Shown here one piece after another: positions 19,241 to 25,829 of a DNA stretch of 64,000 bases (position 1 is the stretch's first letter; every line of letters begins with the position of its first letter). The stretch spans positions 124,001-188,000 of the forward strand of contig NZ_FNJR01000011.1 of assembly GCF_900104475.1 (NCBI RefSeq), read 5' to 3'. The position numbers were made by a program, and so were the translations under genes. The stretch is from Actinopolyspora xinjiangensis (GTDB lineage Bacteria; Actinomycetota; Actinomycetes; Mycobacteriales; Pseudonocardiaceae). The notes below the pieces were generated by a model that had not been told where the DNA came from, ran no database searches, and was given only the letters and a program-made list of their open reading frames with translations.

Positions 19241-20128
19241 GGCGTCCGGCTTCCTTCCGGCTATCGTCTCGGCGATCTCCATCACGTACCGTCCGTAGCC
19301 GGACTTGGACAGCTCCTCGCCGAGCCGGTGGCACGCCTCGGGAGTGATGTATCCCATGCGCAGGGCGATCTCCTCCAGGCACGCGATGCGCACCCCCTGG
19401 CGGTGCTCCAGTACCTGCACGAACTGCCCCGCTTCCAGCAGCGACTCGTGCGTTCCGGTGTCCAGCCAGGCGTAACCACGGTTCAACTCGACCAGCCGCG
19501 CCCTGCCCTGCCGGAGGTACTCGGAGTTGATGTCGGTGATCTCCAGCTCGCCGCGTGCCGAGGGGCGCAGCGTGCGCGCGATGTCGGTCACCTCGTTGTC
19601 GTAGAGGTAGAGCCCAGTGATCGCCTTGTTGGAACGGGGGGAGACGGGCTTCTCCTCCAGCGAGACGAGCCTGCCCGCACCGTCGGTCTCGCCGACCCCG
19701 TAGCGCTGCGGGTCGCGCACCGCGTAGCCGAACAGGGTGCAGCCCTCCAGCTCGACGGTGCTGCGCTGCAGCAGCTTCGACAATCCCTGGCCGTAGAAGA
19801 TGTTGTCACCCAGCACCAGGGCCACGGAGTCCTCGCCGATGAAGTCGGCGCCGATCAGGAACGCCTCGGCCAGCCCGTTGGGCTCCGACTGGGTGGCGTA
19901 CTCCATCCGCAGCCCGAGGTGAGAGCCGTCACCGAACAGGCGGCGGAACAGCGGGAGGTCGTCGGGTGTGGAGATCAGCAGGATGTCCCGGATGCCCGCC
20001 AGCATCAGCACCGACAGCGGGTAGTACACCATCGGTTTGTCGTAGACCGGGAGAAGTTGTTTGGACACCACCTGGGTGGCCGGGTGCAGCCGCGTGCCGT
20101 TGCCTCCGGCCAACACGATTCCCTTCAC
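19229..20128 (-). CDS. rfbA: Glucose-1-phosphate thymidylyltransferase
   Basis: RfbA makes dTDP-glucose from glucose-1-phosphate and dTTP, the first step of dTDP-rhamnose and other deoxysugars. The nucleotidyltransferase signature GIVLAGGNGTRLHP is at residues 3-16, followed by VSKQLLPVYDKPMVYYPLS. LVLGDNIFYG (metal-binding Asp), RYGVGE, LEEKP and WLDTGTHESLLEA are also present. It has 299 residues from GTG at 20128, with GGGAGA seven bases upstream. No other rhamnose genes are adjacent. Confidence 0.95.
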   Translation of the reverse strand: MKGIVLAGGNGTRLHPATQVVSKQLLPVYDKPMVYYPLSVLMLAGIRDILLISTPDDLPLFRRLFGDGSHLGLRMEYATQSEPNGLAEAFLIGADFIGEDSVALVLGDNIFYGQGLSKLLQRSTVELEGCTLFGYAVRDPQRYGVGETDGAGRLVSLEEKPVSPRSNKAITGLYLYDNEVTDIARTLRPSARGELEITDINSEYLRQGRARLVELNRGYAWLDTGTHESLLEAGQFVQVLEHRQGVRIACLEEIALRMGYITPEACHRLGEELSKSGYGRYVMEIAETIAGRKPDAGAE

Positions 20129-20206
20129 CGAGTTCTCCCGTCGACGGTTACGAGTACTGTGCGGGCGGCGGCGACGCCCCGCCGTCCGCCGCACCGCCCA
20201 CGATCC

Positions 20207-20698
20207 TCAACGGTAGTTCTCGAACTGCAGTGCAACGTCGAAGTCGCTGTTTTTCAGTAGCGAGATCACGGCCTGCAGATCGTCTTTCTTCTTGCCCGAC
20301 ACCCGCAACTGGTCGCCCTGGATCTGCGCCTGCACCCCCTTGGGAGCCTCGTCGCGGATCTTCTTGGAGATCTTCTTGGCCGTCTCCTGTGCGATCCCCT
20401 GCTTGAGGGTGCCGGAGACCCGGTGCACCTGCCCGGAGCTCACCGGCTCGCCCAGATCGACCGCCTTCAACGAGATGCCGCGCTTGACCAGCTTCTCCTT
20501 GAACACCTCGACCGCCGCCCTGCAGCGTTCCTCGGTCTCGGACTCCAGCGTCACCGCCTCATCCCCGGACCAGCTGATCTTCGTGCCGGTGCCCCTGAAG
20601 TCGAAGCGGTTCGCGAGCTCCTTGGCCGCCTGGTTGAGCGCGTTGTCCACTTCCTGCCGGTCGACCTTGCTCACGACGTCGAACGACGGGTCCGCCAT
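20207..20698 (-). CDS. yajQ: YajQ-family nucleotide-binding protein
   Basis: This UPF0234 protein has 163 residues. It begins [20 protein letters not shown] and ends with [16 protein letters not shown], both family hallmarks. YajQ proteins bind nucleotides, and some Gram-negative members bind cyclic di-GMP; no role is established here. A membrane protein with a degenerate GGDEF and a complete EAL domain sits 40 kb away, but no link is implied. Confidence 0.93.
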   Translation of the reverse strand: MADPSFDVVSKVDRQEVDNALNQAAKELANRFDFRGTGTKISWSGDEAVTLESETEERCRAAVEVFKEKLVKRGISLKAVDLGEPVSSGQVHRVSGTLKQGIAQETAKKISKKIRDEAPKGVQAQIQGDQLRVSGKKKDDLQAVISLLKNSDFDVALQFENYR

Positions 20699-20754
20699 GT
20701 CGAAAACTCCTCACAAGCGCTGGTGTGGTGACCGATTACGCTACCCGGCCCCCC

Positions 20755-20785
20755 TTGTGGTCGAGCGGATGCCGGTATGTATGAT
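20755..20785 (+). promoter_or_regulatory. Candidate tRNA-Tyr promoter
   Basis: TTGTGG at 20755-20760 and TATGAT at 20780-20785 resemble -35 and -10 boxes with a longish 19-base spacer. The -10 box ends 32 bases before the tRNA. This is a candidate only. Confidence 0.4.
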
Positions 20786-20817
20786 TTTGGTACAAGCCAA
20801 CAGCGGATGGCTGTCGA

Positions 20818-20899
20818 GCCGGGTTGCCCGAGCGGCCAAAGGGAGCTGACTGTAAATCAGCCGCGTTACGCTTCAGAGGTTCGAATCCTCTACCCGGCA
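20818..20899 (+). tRNA. tRNA-Tyr (anticodon GTA)
   Basis: The 82-base gene has a long variable arm (class II). Acceptor strands GCCGGGT and ACCCGGC pair. The anticodon stem CTGA/TCAG encloses the loop CTGTAAA with GTA at 20852-20854, and the T arm is AGAGGTTCGAATCCTCT. The discriminator is A and CCA is not encoded. The 3' part from 20850 is the attachment site shared with three downstream copies. Confidence 0.97.
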
Positions 20900-20949
20900 C
20901 ACCGGGGAAACCGCCCTCTGACCTGCGAAGCCAGGACAGGGGGCGGTTT
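20850..20949 (+). repeat. Attachment-site copy A (attL of the AICE): tRNA-Tyr 3' half plus terminator
   Basis: These 100 bases are identical to 35052-35151. They span the anticodon loop to the tRNA end and the following hairpin. Diverged copies lie at 36036 and 39499. This copy belongs to the intact tRNA gene. Confidence 0.95.
20908..20949 (+). terminator. tRNA-Tyr terminator hairpin
   Basis: AAACCGCCC at 20908-20916 pairs with GGGCGGTTT at 20941-20949 across a 24-base loop that contains further complementarity (CTGACCTG / CCAGGACAG). The hairpin is carried in all four att copies. Confidence 0.7.
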
Positions 20950-20998
20950 CTCGTGCGTCCGGTTGTGTCCGGGACTGTCCGGCGGTATCCGATCATTC

Positions 20999-21018
20999 AC
21001 GCCAAATACGCGCCGAAA
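20999..21018. other. Candidate integrase arm-type site, left end
   Basis: CGCCAAATACGCGCC lies between attL and the integrase stop codon. CGCCAAATACACGCC in the same orientation occurs near the right end at 34982, 70 bases before attR. Terminal direct repeats like these are typical arm-type binding sites for tyrosine recombinases. Confidence 0.5.
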
Positions 21019-21020
21019 TC

Positions 21021-22388
21021 TCAGCGGCCCTCCAGCGCCCGCTGGACCCGCGCCCGTGCTGCTTCCTCGCCGCCGTCGAGGCACTTGGCGTAGACGCGGA
21101 GCAGGACCCCGACGCTGTGCCCGGCCCACTGTGCTACCCGTGTTGGTTCCACTCCGGCGTTGAGCCACGTCGACACTGCGGCGTGTCGAAGATCATAGGG
21201 ACGCTTGGCGAGCAGGGAATCTGTTACCTCGGGGGTGAACGTCGTGGCGCGAGCCCTGGCCCACGCTCGTCCGTAAACGCTGCTCGGCAAGCGCCCACCG
21301 TTCCGTTTCCCTCGGAAGAGACGACCATCCGAAGCAGTGCCGTAGGTGTTGATGTGGTTGTGCAAGATCTCGGTTAGTTCGGGTGAGCATGGCACTGGAC
21401 GTCCCGCATCATCTGCTCTGTGCTTCAGCCCCCGCTCCTCGCTGCGGGTGCGTGTGTCGGTCCACTCCTCGCCCACTTCGGGGGTGGCTCGATCGAGGTA
21501 CAACTCGCCCCAACCCTCGCTGGGCAACGAAATATCCTGCTTACGTAGGTTCGTAGCTTCCTCCGGGCGTAGGGCAGCGAAGTACATGAGAGCGAAGAAC
21601 GCCACGAGCTGAGGATGTGTATCGCCCACTGCGCGTAGTAGCGACCTGGCCTGAACCGGGTTCGGAACGCTGCGGCGGTCCACTTGCCGGGCAGTGTTCT
21701 TGCTCTTTTTGGTCTTGACTTCGTTCATGGGGTTGTTGGTGAGCAACTTCTGTTCGACGGCGAAGTCGATCGCGTTCGTCAGCGTCGCCCTTCGCAGGCG
21801 CACTGTGTCAGGCGCGGCTCTTGTCCCGTCCAGGTTCACCTCAAGGTCGCTCAAGAGGCGGCGAAGGGTATCAGGATGGGCGAGTTCAGCCACCTTCCTG
21901 GTGTTGCTGCTGACCCAGCGAAGTGATTCATCGACTTGCTCGGAGCGAGCTTCGTGTCTCGTGTTCGGATTGAATGCCCGCCGCAGAGCTGTGCGAAGGG
22001 CTACTTGTCCTTTCTGGCCCGTCTTGCTCGGTGTCGTCTTGAGCATGGCAAAGGTGATCGGAATCAAGGAGTCGGCAATGCTTTTGCGGTGGCCCGGCGA
22101 GATGTCCGGCCACTTCATGTCCACGTATGCACAGGCGAAGTCGAACCACGTGGCGGACTCTGTATTGCGCATCATCGTGTGGGGGAGCCCGCTCTCAACG
22201 TCGAAGGCGACGCCATCCCCCATCGCCGCAACGAGCTTCGAGCGAAAGCTCTTGGCCAGCGCGCTCGTGGCGAACGATTCCTTGAATTGCCGCTTGTTCA
22301 CCGTCCAACGGACGTAATATGTCGTCTTGGTCTTGCCTTTCCAGACTGCGGTCTTCCAGATGCGCACGTCATACGTGGTTTCGGTCAT
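21021..22388 (-). CDS. int: Tyrosine recombinase (AICE integrase)
   Basis: Site-specific integrase of 455 residues, reading toward attL. The N-terminal AP2-like arm-binding and SAM-like core-binding regions precede the catalytic domain. Catalytic elements are the box I Arg in MYFAALRPEEATNL, KRPYDLRHAAVSTWLNAG (the first His of HxxR is Tyr, but the Arg is present), QWAGHSVGVLLRVYAKC with the box II His and the nucleophilic Tyr. I chose the ATG at 22388, which overlaps the xis stop (ATGA). Fragments of close homologues lie beside the other three att copies. Confidence 0.95.
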   Translation of the reverse strand: MTETTYDVRIWKTAVWKGKTKTTYYVRWTVNKRQFKESFATSALAKSFRSKLVAAMGDGVAFDVESGLPHTMMRNTESATWFDFACAYVDMKWPDISPGHRKSIADSLIPITFAMLKTTPSKTGQKGQVALRTALRRAFNPNTRHEARSEQVDESLRWVSSNTRKVAELAHPDTLRRLLSDLEVNLDGTRAAPDTVRLRRATLTNAIDFAVEQKLLTNNPMNEVKTKKSKNTARQVDRRSVPNPVQARSLLRAVGDTHPQLVAFFALMYFAALRPEEATNLRKQDISLPSEGWGELYLDRATPEVGEEWTDTRTRSEERGLKHRADDAGRPVPCSPELTEILHNHINTYGTASDGRLFRGKRNGGRLPSSVYGRAWARARATTFTPEVTDSLLAKRPYDLRHAAVSTWLNAGVEPTRVAQWAGHSVGVLLRVYAKCLDGGEEAARARVQRALEGR

Positions 22389-22579
22389 GCGGCGTTGTCC
22401 TCCAGGGTGTCGAGCCAGCTCTCGACGTCGGTGCGTCGGATACGAAGCTCGCCGTTCGGAAGCTTGAAGCAACGTGGAGCTATGCCCTTTGCACGCCACT
22501 CGTAGAAGGTCGATCGGCCGATGCTGATCTCCTCGCAGAACTGGGCCAGGGTCAGCCAGGTGCCGCTGTTTTTGGGCAT
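22385..22579 (-). CDS. xis: Excisionase / HTH DNA-binding protein
   Basis: This 64-residue protein has a MerR/Xis-like winged helix: LTLAQFCEEISIGRSTFYEW, then RCFKLPNGELRIRRTDVESW. The ATG at 22579 follows AAGGAG. It is translationally coupled to int by a four-base overlap, the usual AICE order. It is expected to direct excision by bending DNA at the att arms. Confidence 0.88.
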   Translation of the reverse strand: MPKNSGTWLTLAQFCEEISIGRSTFYEWRAKGIAPRCFKLPNGELRIRRTDVESWLDTLEDNAA

Positions 22580-22622
22580 GTTGTGTCTCCTTGCGGTTCT
22601 GTGTGGAAGCGATGACTCCGAA

Positions 22623-23969
22623 TCAGGCCGCACCTTGGTCGTGCCGGTGGGTCGTCCCGGTCGTCCCAGGCGTCCCGATGCTGGTCAGGCTGGGACGGCT
22701 GGGTGGGTTGGGACGGGTTGTGCCGTCCCACTCGGTTGGTTGGCCGGGTGATGGTTCGGTGTCGCTGGGACGGCTTGGGTCGTCCCAGTGGGTTGTGCTG
22801 TCCCGCTGTGCGCTGGGGTGGGACGCTTGGGACGGCTGGGACGGTTCTGTGGCGGGGGGTGGGCAGTAGCGGTTCCAGGCGTCGAGGAAGTCGGCCCGCC
22901 GGTAGCCTTTGGCTTGGCTTCCGTCGGGGAAGCGGGTGTTGGCGCTTTTGATGCCGAATTCGCCCAGGAGTCGGGCGAGGCGGGAGGCGGTGAGGCCGTG
23001 CTGGCCCTGTTCGTGCCAGGGGGCTTCGGCGTCGTTGTTGAGCTGGTCCAGCAGGTATCGGGTGGTCACGGCCGCGTGGTCGCCGATGGCGGTGCGGCAG
23101 TCGGTGAGCAGCCGCACGGTCAGCGATTCCTGGTCCTGCTGGTCGGCTTCGGCCAGCAGCACGCGGGCGGCCTCGCGGGCGCGGTCGGGCCAGCTTCCTC
23201 CGGCGTGGTCGGCGACGATGATCAGCGGCTCCCACGTGTCGGCCGCGCGGTCTTCGACCGGCAGGGTGGGTTCGGCGTGTTCGAGGTGGCGCATGTCGCC
23301 GCGCAGCCACTGGGTGAGCTGGTCGGCGAGCTGGCTGAGGTGGGGCCGGTCGCGGCGGTGCCGGTAGGGCGAGACGGTCTCGCCCGGGGCACGGCGCCGC
23401 ATGTGCAGCACCACCGCGCGATCCTCGATGGTGTCGGGCATCGCCCCGATCCCGGCCAAAGCCGCCATCGCGAAGGTCGGGATGGACTCCACCTGGTTGC
23501 TGGCGGCGTCGTAGCGTTTGGCGGGCCGGTTGCGCTGGTGTCCGGCGTTGAGCAGCCCGCGGAGATCTTCGTTGCCGTCGGCCTTGGCGCCGAAGATGGT
23601 GTCTGCCTCATCGACCAACATGGTGGGTGGGTCGTCGGTGATGCTGCGGTACACCGCCGAGGGGGAGGAGTTCACGGTCAGGAACGGGTCGTGGCAGGTG
23701 GCTTCGATGATGTCGACCAGCCTCGATTTGCCGCAGCGTTTGGCCGGTCCTCGGATGACCAGCCGGGGTGCGTGGGCCCAGGCGGGTTGGGCGTGGCTGG
23801 CGGCGATCCACAGCACCACGGCGTCGGTGGCTTCAGGGCTGGGAAGCACGACGTAGCGGGTCAGGGCCGCGTGCAGCTCGTCGAGCAGCGCCTCGCCGTG
23901 GGTGGTGGCCGCGGGTTCGGAGTCGGTCATGGATGGCTCGTTTCCGTGGTCGGGGACTGGGTCAGTCAT
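22623..23969 (-). CDS. DUF3631 P-loop ATPase, AICE replication protein
   Basis: This 448-residue protein has a Walker A GPAKRCGKSRL near residue 73 and Walker B PTMLVDEADTIF near residue 115, followed by a DUF3631-type region (FAMAALAGIGAMPDTIEDRA, then VVLHMRRR). DUF3631 ATPases occur with primase/polymerase proteins in AICEs and plasmids and are thought to act as the replicative helicase or initiator. The last 75 residues are Pro/Ser/Thr/Asp-rich; their DNA is a run of TGGGACG-type repeats with G-quadruplex potential. It starts in an ATGA overlap with the upstream primase gene. Confidence 0.85.
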   Translation of the reverse strand: MTDPVPDHGNEPSMTDSEPAATTHGEALLDELHAALTRYVVLPSPEATDAVVLWIAASHAQPAWAHAPRLVIRGPAKRCGKSRLVDIIEATCHDPFLTVNSSPSAVYRSITDDPPTMLVDEADTIFGAKADGNEDLRGLLNAGHQRNRPAKRYDAASNQVESIPTFAMAALAGIGAMPDTIEDRAVVLHMRRRAPGETVSPYRHRRDRPHLSQLADQLTQWLRGDMRHLEHAEPTLPVEDRAADTWEPLIIVADHAGGSWPDRAREAARVLLAEADQQDQESLTVRLLTDCRTAIGDHAAVTTRYLLDQLNNDAEAPWHEQGQHGLTASRLARLLGEFGIKSANTRFPDGSQAKGYRRADFLDAWNRYCPPPATEPSQPSQASHPSAQRDSTTHWDDPSRPSDTEPSPGQPTEWDGTTRPNPPSRPSLTSIGTPGTTGTTHRHDQGAA

Positions 23970-24913
23970 GCGGCGTCGTGGTCGGCCAGGTGCCGGGGCC
24001 GTTGTGCTCCGGTGGTCAGTCCGGAGGTGATGGTGCGATCGCGTTGGGCGGGGGTGTAGGCCCCGGCGGTGATGTGGTGCTGGCTGGCGTGCTGGAGCAT
24101 GCGGTAGACCTCGGCCTTGGTGAGGGCGCCTCCGGCGACGAGTTGGCCGAGGGCGCAGGCGGCCAGGAACAGGTTGCGGTTGCGGGTGCCTGGCTGGGCC
24201 TGTCGCACTCGTTGGGTCTCGGCGTCGAGTGCGGCCTTGAGGTAGCCGGAGCGGTGTGTGGAGGCGATCTCACGCGGCGCTGACTCGGCCACAGACGGGC
24301 TGGGTGCGAGCCGCTGGGCCAACCATCCGGGCAGTTCGACCGGCTCGCGGTCGTCGTGGAGCTCGTAAGCCCCGTCGGGAAGGGTCGAGCCGGGGGCGAC
24401 GACGTAGCCACCGTGCGCGCGGGTGTCGACCAGCCACCCGAGCGTTCCCGCGGTGTTGCGGTACTGGGATCCGGCGGGGGCGCGGTAGTAGAGGTGCCAC
24501 CCCCCGCTGGGAGTGCGCACGGTGTAGGTGGGCGGAAGTGTCTCGCCTACCCGGTGGGCCAGGTGCTCCAGCACGTCGGCACCGGTGCTGACCCCCACCA
24601 TGCTCCAGCGGTCCGGGACGGGCTCGCCGGGCTTGGCCACGTCGAGGTCGAGGACCACGAGCCCGGCGGGACCGGTGGCTACGGCGATGTTGTAGGCATC
24701 ATGTGACCAGCACCGGTCGATCACGTGTGCCTCGGTGGTGGCGCGGTGTTCCCATCCGGCGTGCCCGTCGGTGCAGGGGCCGGTGCCGGGGCAGTCGTCA
24801 CGCCCGTGCAGCGCCGGGCGTTTCCCGTTCGGAACGAGCGGGAACACGGGCCAACGGTGGTCGTCGGTGATCTCGCGGGCGGAGCGGCGGAGCTGGTCGG
24901 CGGTACTCATCAC
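23966..24913 (-). CDS. Bifunctional DNA primase/polymerase
   Basis: This archaeo-eukaryotic-type primase-polymerase has 315 residues. The N-terminal domain shows HRWPVFPLVPNGKRPA, the metal-binding LVVLDLDVAKPG near residue 87 and SGGWHLYYRAP near residue 138, which correspond to the AEP catalytic motifs. A helical C-terminal domain follows. With the coupled DUF3631 ATPase it forms the AICE replication module. GTG at 24913 (AAAGGA eight bases upstream) and ATG at 24910 are both possible starts. Confidence 0.9.
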   Translation of the reverse strand: MMSTADQLRRSAREITDDHRWPVFPLVPNGKRPALHGRDDCPGTGPCTDGHAGWEHRATTEAHVIDRCWSHDAYNIAVATGPAGLVVLDLDVAKPGEPVPDRWSMVGVSTGADVLEHLAHRVGETLPPTYTVRTPSGGWHLYYRAPAGSQYRNTAGTLGWLVDTRAHGGYVVAPGSTLPDGAYELHDDREPVELPGWLAQRLAPSPSVAESAPREIASTHRSGYLKAALDAETQRVRQAQPGTRNRNLFLAACALGQLVAGGALTKAEVYRMLQHASQHHITAGAYTPAQRDRTITSGLTTGAQRPRHLADHDAA

Positions 24914-24948
24914 TGGTCACGTCCTTTCGTCAACGCCGAGGAGGGGGC

Positions 24949-25383
24949 TCAGAACGGGGGCTCGGTGGAGAGGCCGGTGCTCGCTCTGGTGGGGCCGCTG
25001 CTGCTGGTGGGGGTGTCGCGGTGGGTTTTGCGGATGGTGGCGGTGGCGAACTTCAGCGACGCGCCGATCTCGGTGACCGCGAGTTCCATGACGGTGCGTT
25101 TCTCGCCGTGCTCGGTTTCCCAGGAGCGCTGTTTCAGTGCTCCGGTGACCAGCACGCGGTCGCCTTTCGACAGCGATTCGACGGCGTGTTCGGCTTCCTG
25201 GCGCCAGAGTTGGCACCGCAGGAAGGTGGCCGAGGCGTCGACCCACTGGCCTGCGTCCTTGTCGAATCGCCGTTCGTTGGCGGCCACGGTGAAGTTGGCG
25301 ACGCACACCCCGGAATCGAGGTATTTGATCTCGGGGTCGGCGGTCAGCGTTCCGGCGACGGTGACCTCGGGCAGTCCTGGCAT
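24949..25383 (-). CDS. ssb: Single-stranded DNA-binding protein
   Basis: This 144-residue SSB has an OB fold: MPGLPEVTVAGTLTADPEI, FTVAANERRFD, FLRCQLWRQEAEHAVESLSK and GDRVLVTGALKQRSWE. The C terminus ends STEPPF, a shortened version of the acidic PPF tail that recruits replication proteins. The ATG at 25383 follows AAAGGA; the longer open frame upstream has no family similarity. It lies 35 bases upstream of the primase. Confidence 0.92.
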   Translation of the reverse strand: MPGLPEVTVAGTLTADPEIKYLDSGVCVANFTVAANERRFDKDAGQWVDASATFLRCQLWRQEAEHAVESLSKGDRVLVTGALKQRSWETEHGEKRTVMELAVTEIGASLKFATATIRKTHRDTPTSSSGPTRASTGLSTEPPF

Positions 25384-25430
25384 GGCTGTGTCCTTTCTGG
25401 GGTGTTGCCGTGTGCTGGTGGTGTTGGGGT

Positions 25431-25685
25431 TCAGTGGTGGTTGCGGCGGTGGGTTAGGCGGCGGGTGTGGTTGTAGAGGTGGCGTCCGAGGCGGAGGCGT
25501 AGTCCGGTGGCGTGGCAGTGGGGGCAGAGTCGGGTGGTGTTGATCAGTGGGGAGCGGAGTGTGCCGGTGCCGTGGCAGGCGCGGCAGGTCTTGAATGGCT
25601 GGAGTACACACGTGGCGACATAACTGAGGGTGATTGGCAGGGCGGGGAGGGCGAGGGTGGCTAGAGCGCTGAGGGTGGGGGTCAT
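25431..25685 (-). CDS. Small DnaJ-type zinc-finger protein with N-terminal hydrophobic segment
   Basis: This 84-residue protein has a hydrophobic stretch at about residues 8-29 followed by CRACHGTGTL and CPHCHATGLRL. These two CxxCxxxG repeats resemble the DnaJ zinc-binding motif. The C terminus is Arg/His-rich. Similar small zinc-ribbon proteins are common in AICE replication/transfer clusters, but no function is known to me. The ATG at 25685 follows a weak GAAAGAAA. Confidence 0.7.
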   Translation of the reverse strand: MTPTLSALATLALPALPITLSYVATCVLQPFKTCRACHGTGTLRSPLINTTRLCPHCHATGLRLRLGRHLYNHTRRLTHRRNHH

Positions 25686-25723
25686 GCGGGTTTCTTTCGG
25701 GGGTGTGGGACGTGTTGGTCTGG

Positions 25724-25829
25724 GCGCCTCTAGGGGCTAGGGCGCTGGTCATTGCGGAGAGAGGTGTCTAGTGGGGCCTCTAGACCTAGAAGCTGCTGTC
25801 TCTAGGTCTAGAGGCGTGGCGAGGTCTAG
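25724..25829. repeat. CTAG-rich inverted and direct repeats at the 3' end of the traB-like gene (candidate clt locus)
   Basis: A perfect 15-bp inverted repeat, GCCTCTAGACCTAGA at 25776-25790 and its complement at 25801-25815, is separated by 10 bases. The 8-mer AGGTCTAG occurs at 25804 and 25822 and inverted at 25780. Additional TCTAG/CTAG boxes flank these. CTAG is rare in GC-rich DNA. In Streptomyces plasmids and AICEs, TraB binds short repeats (clt) next to traB. Confidence 0.55.
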
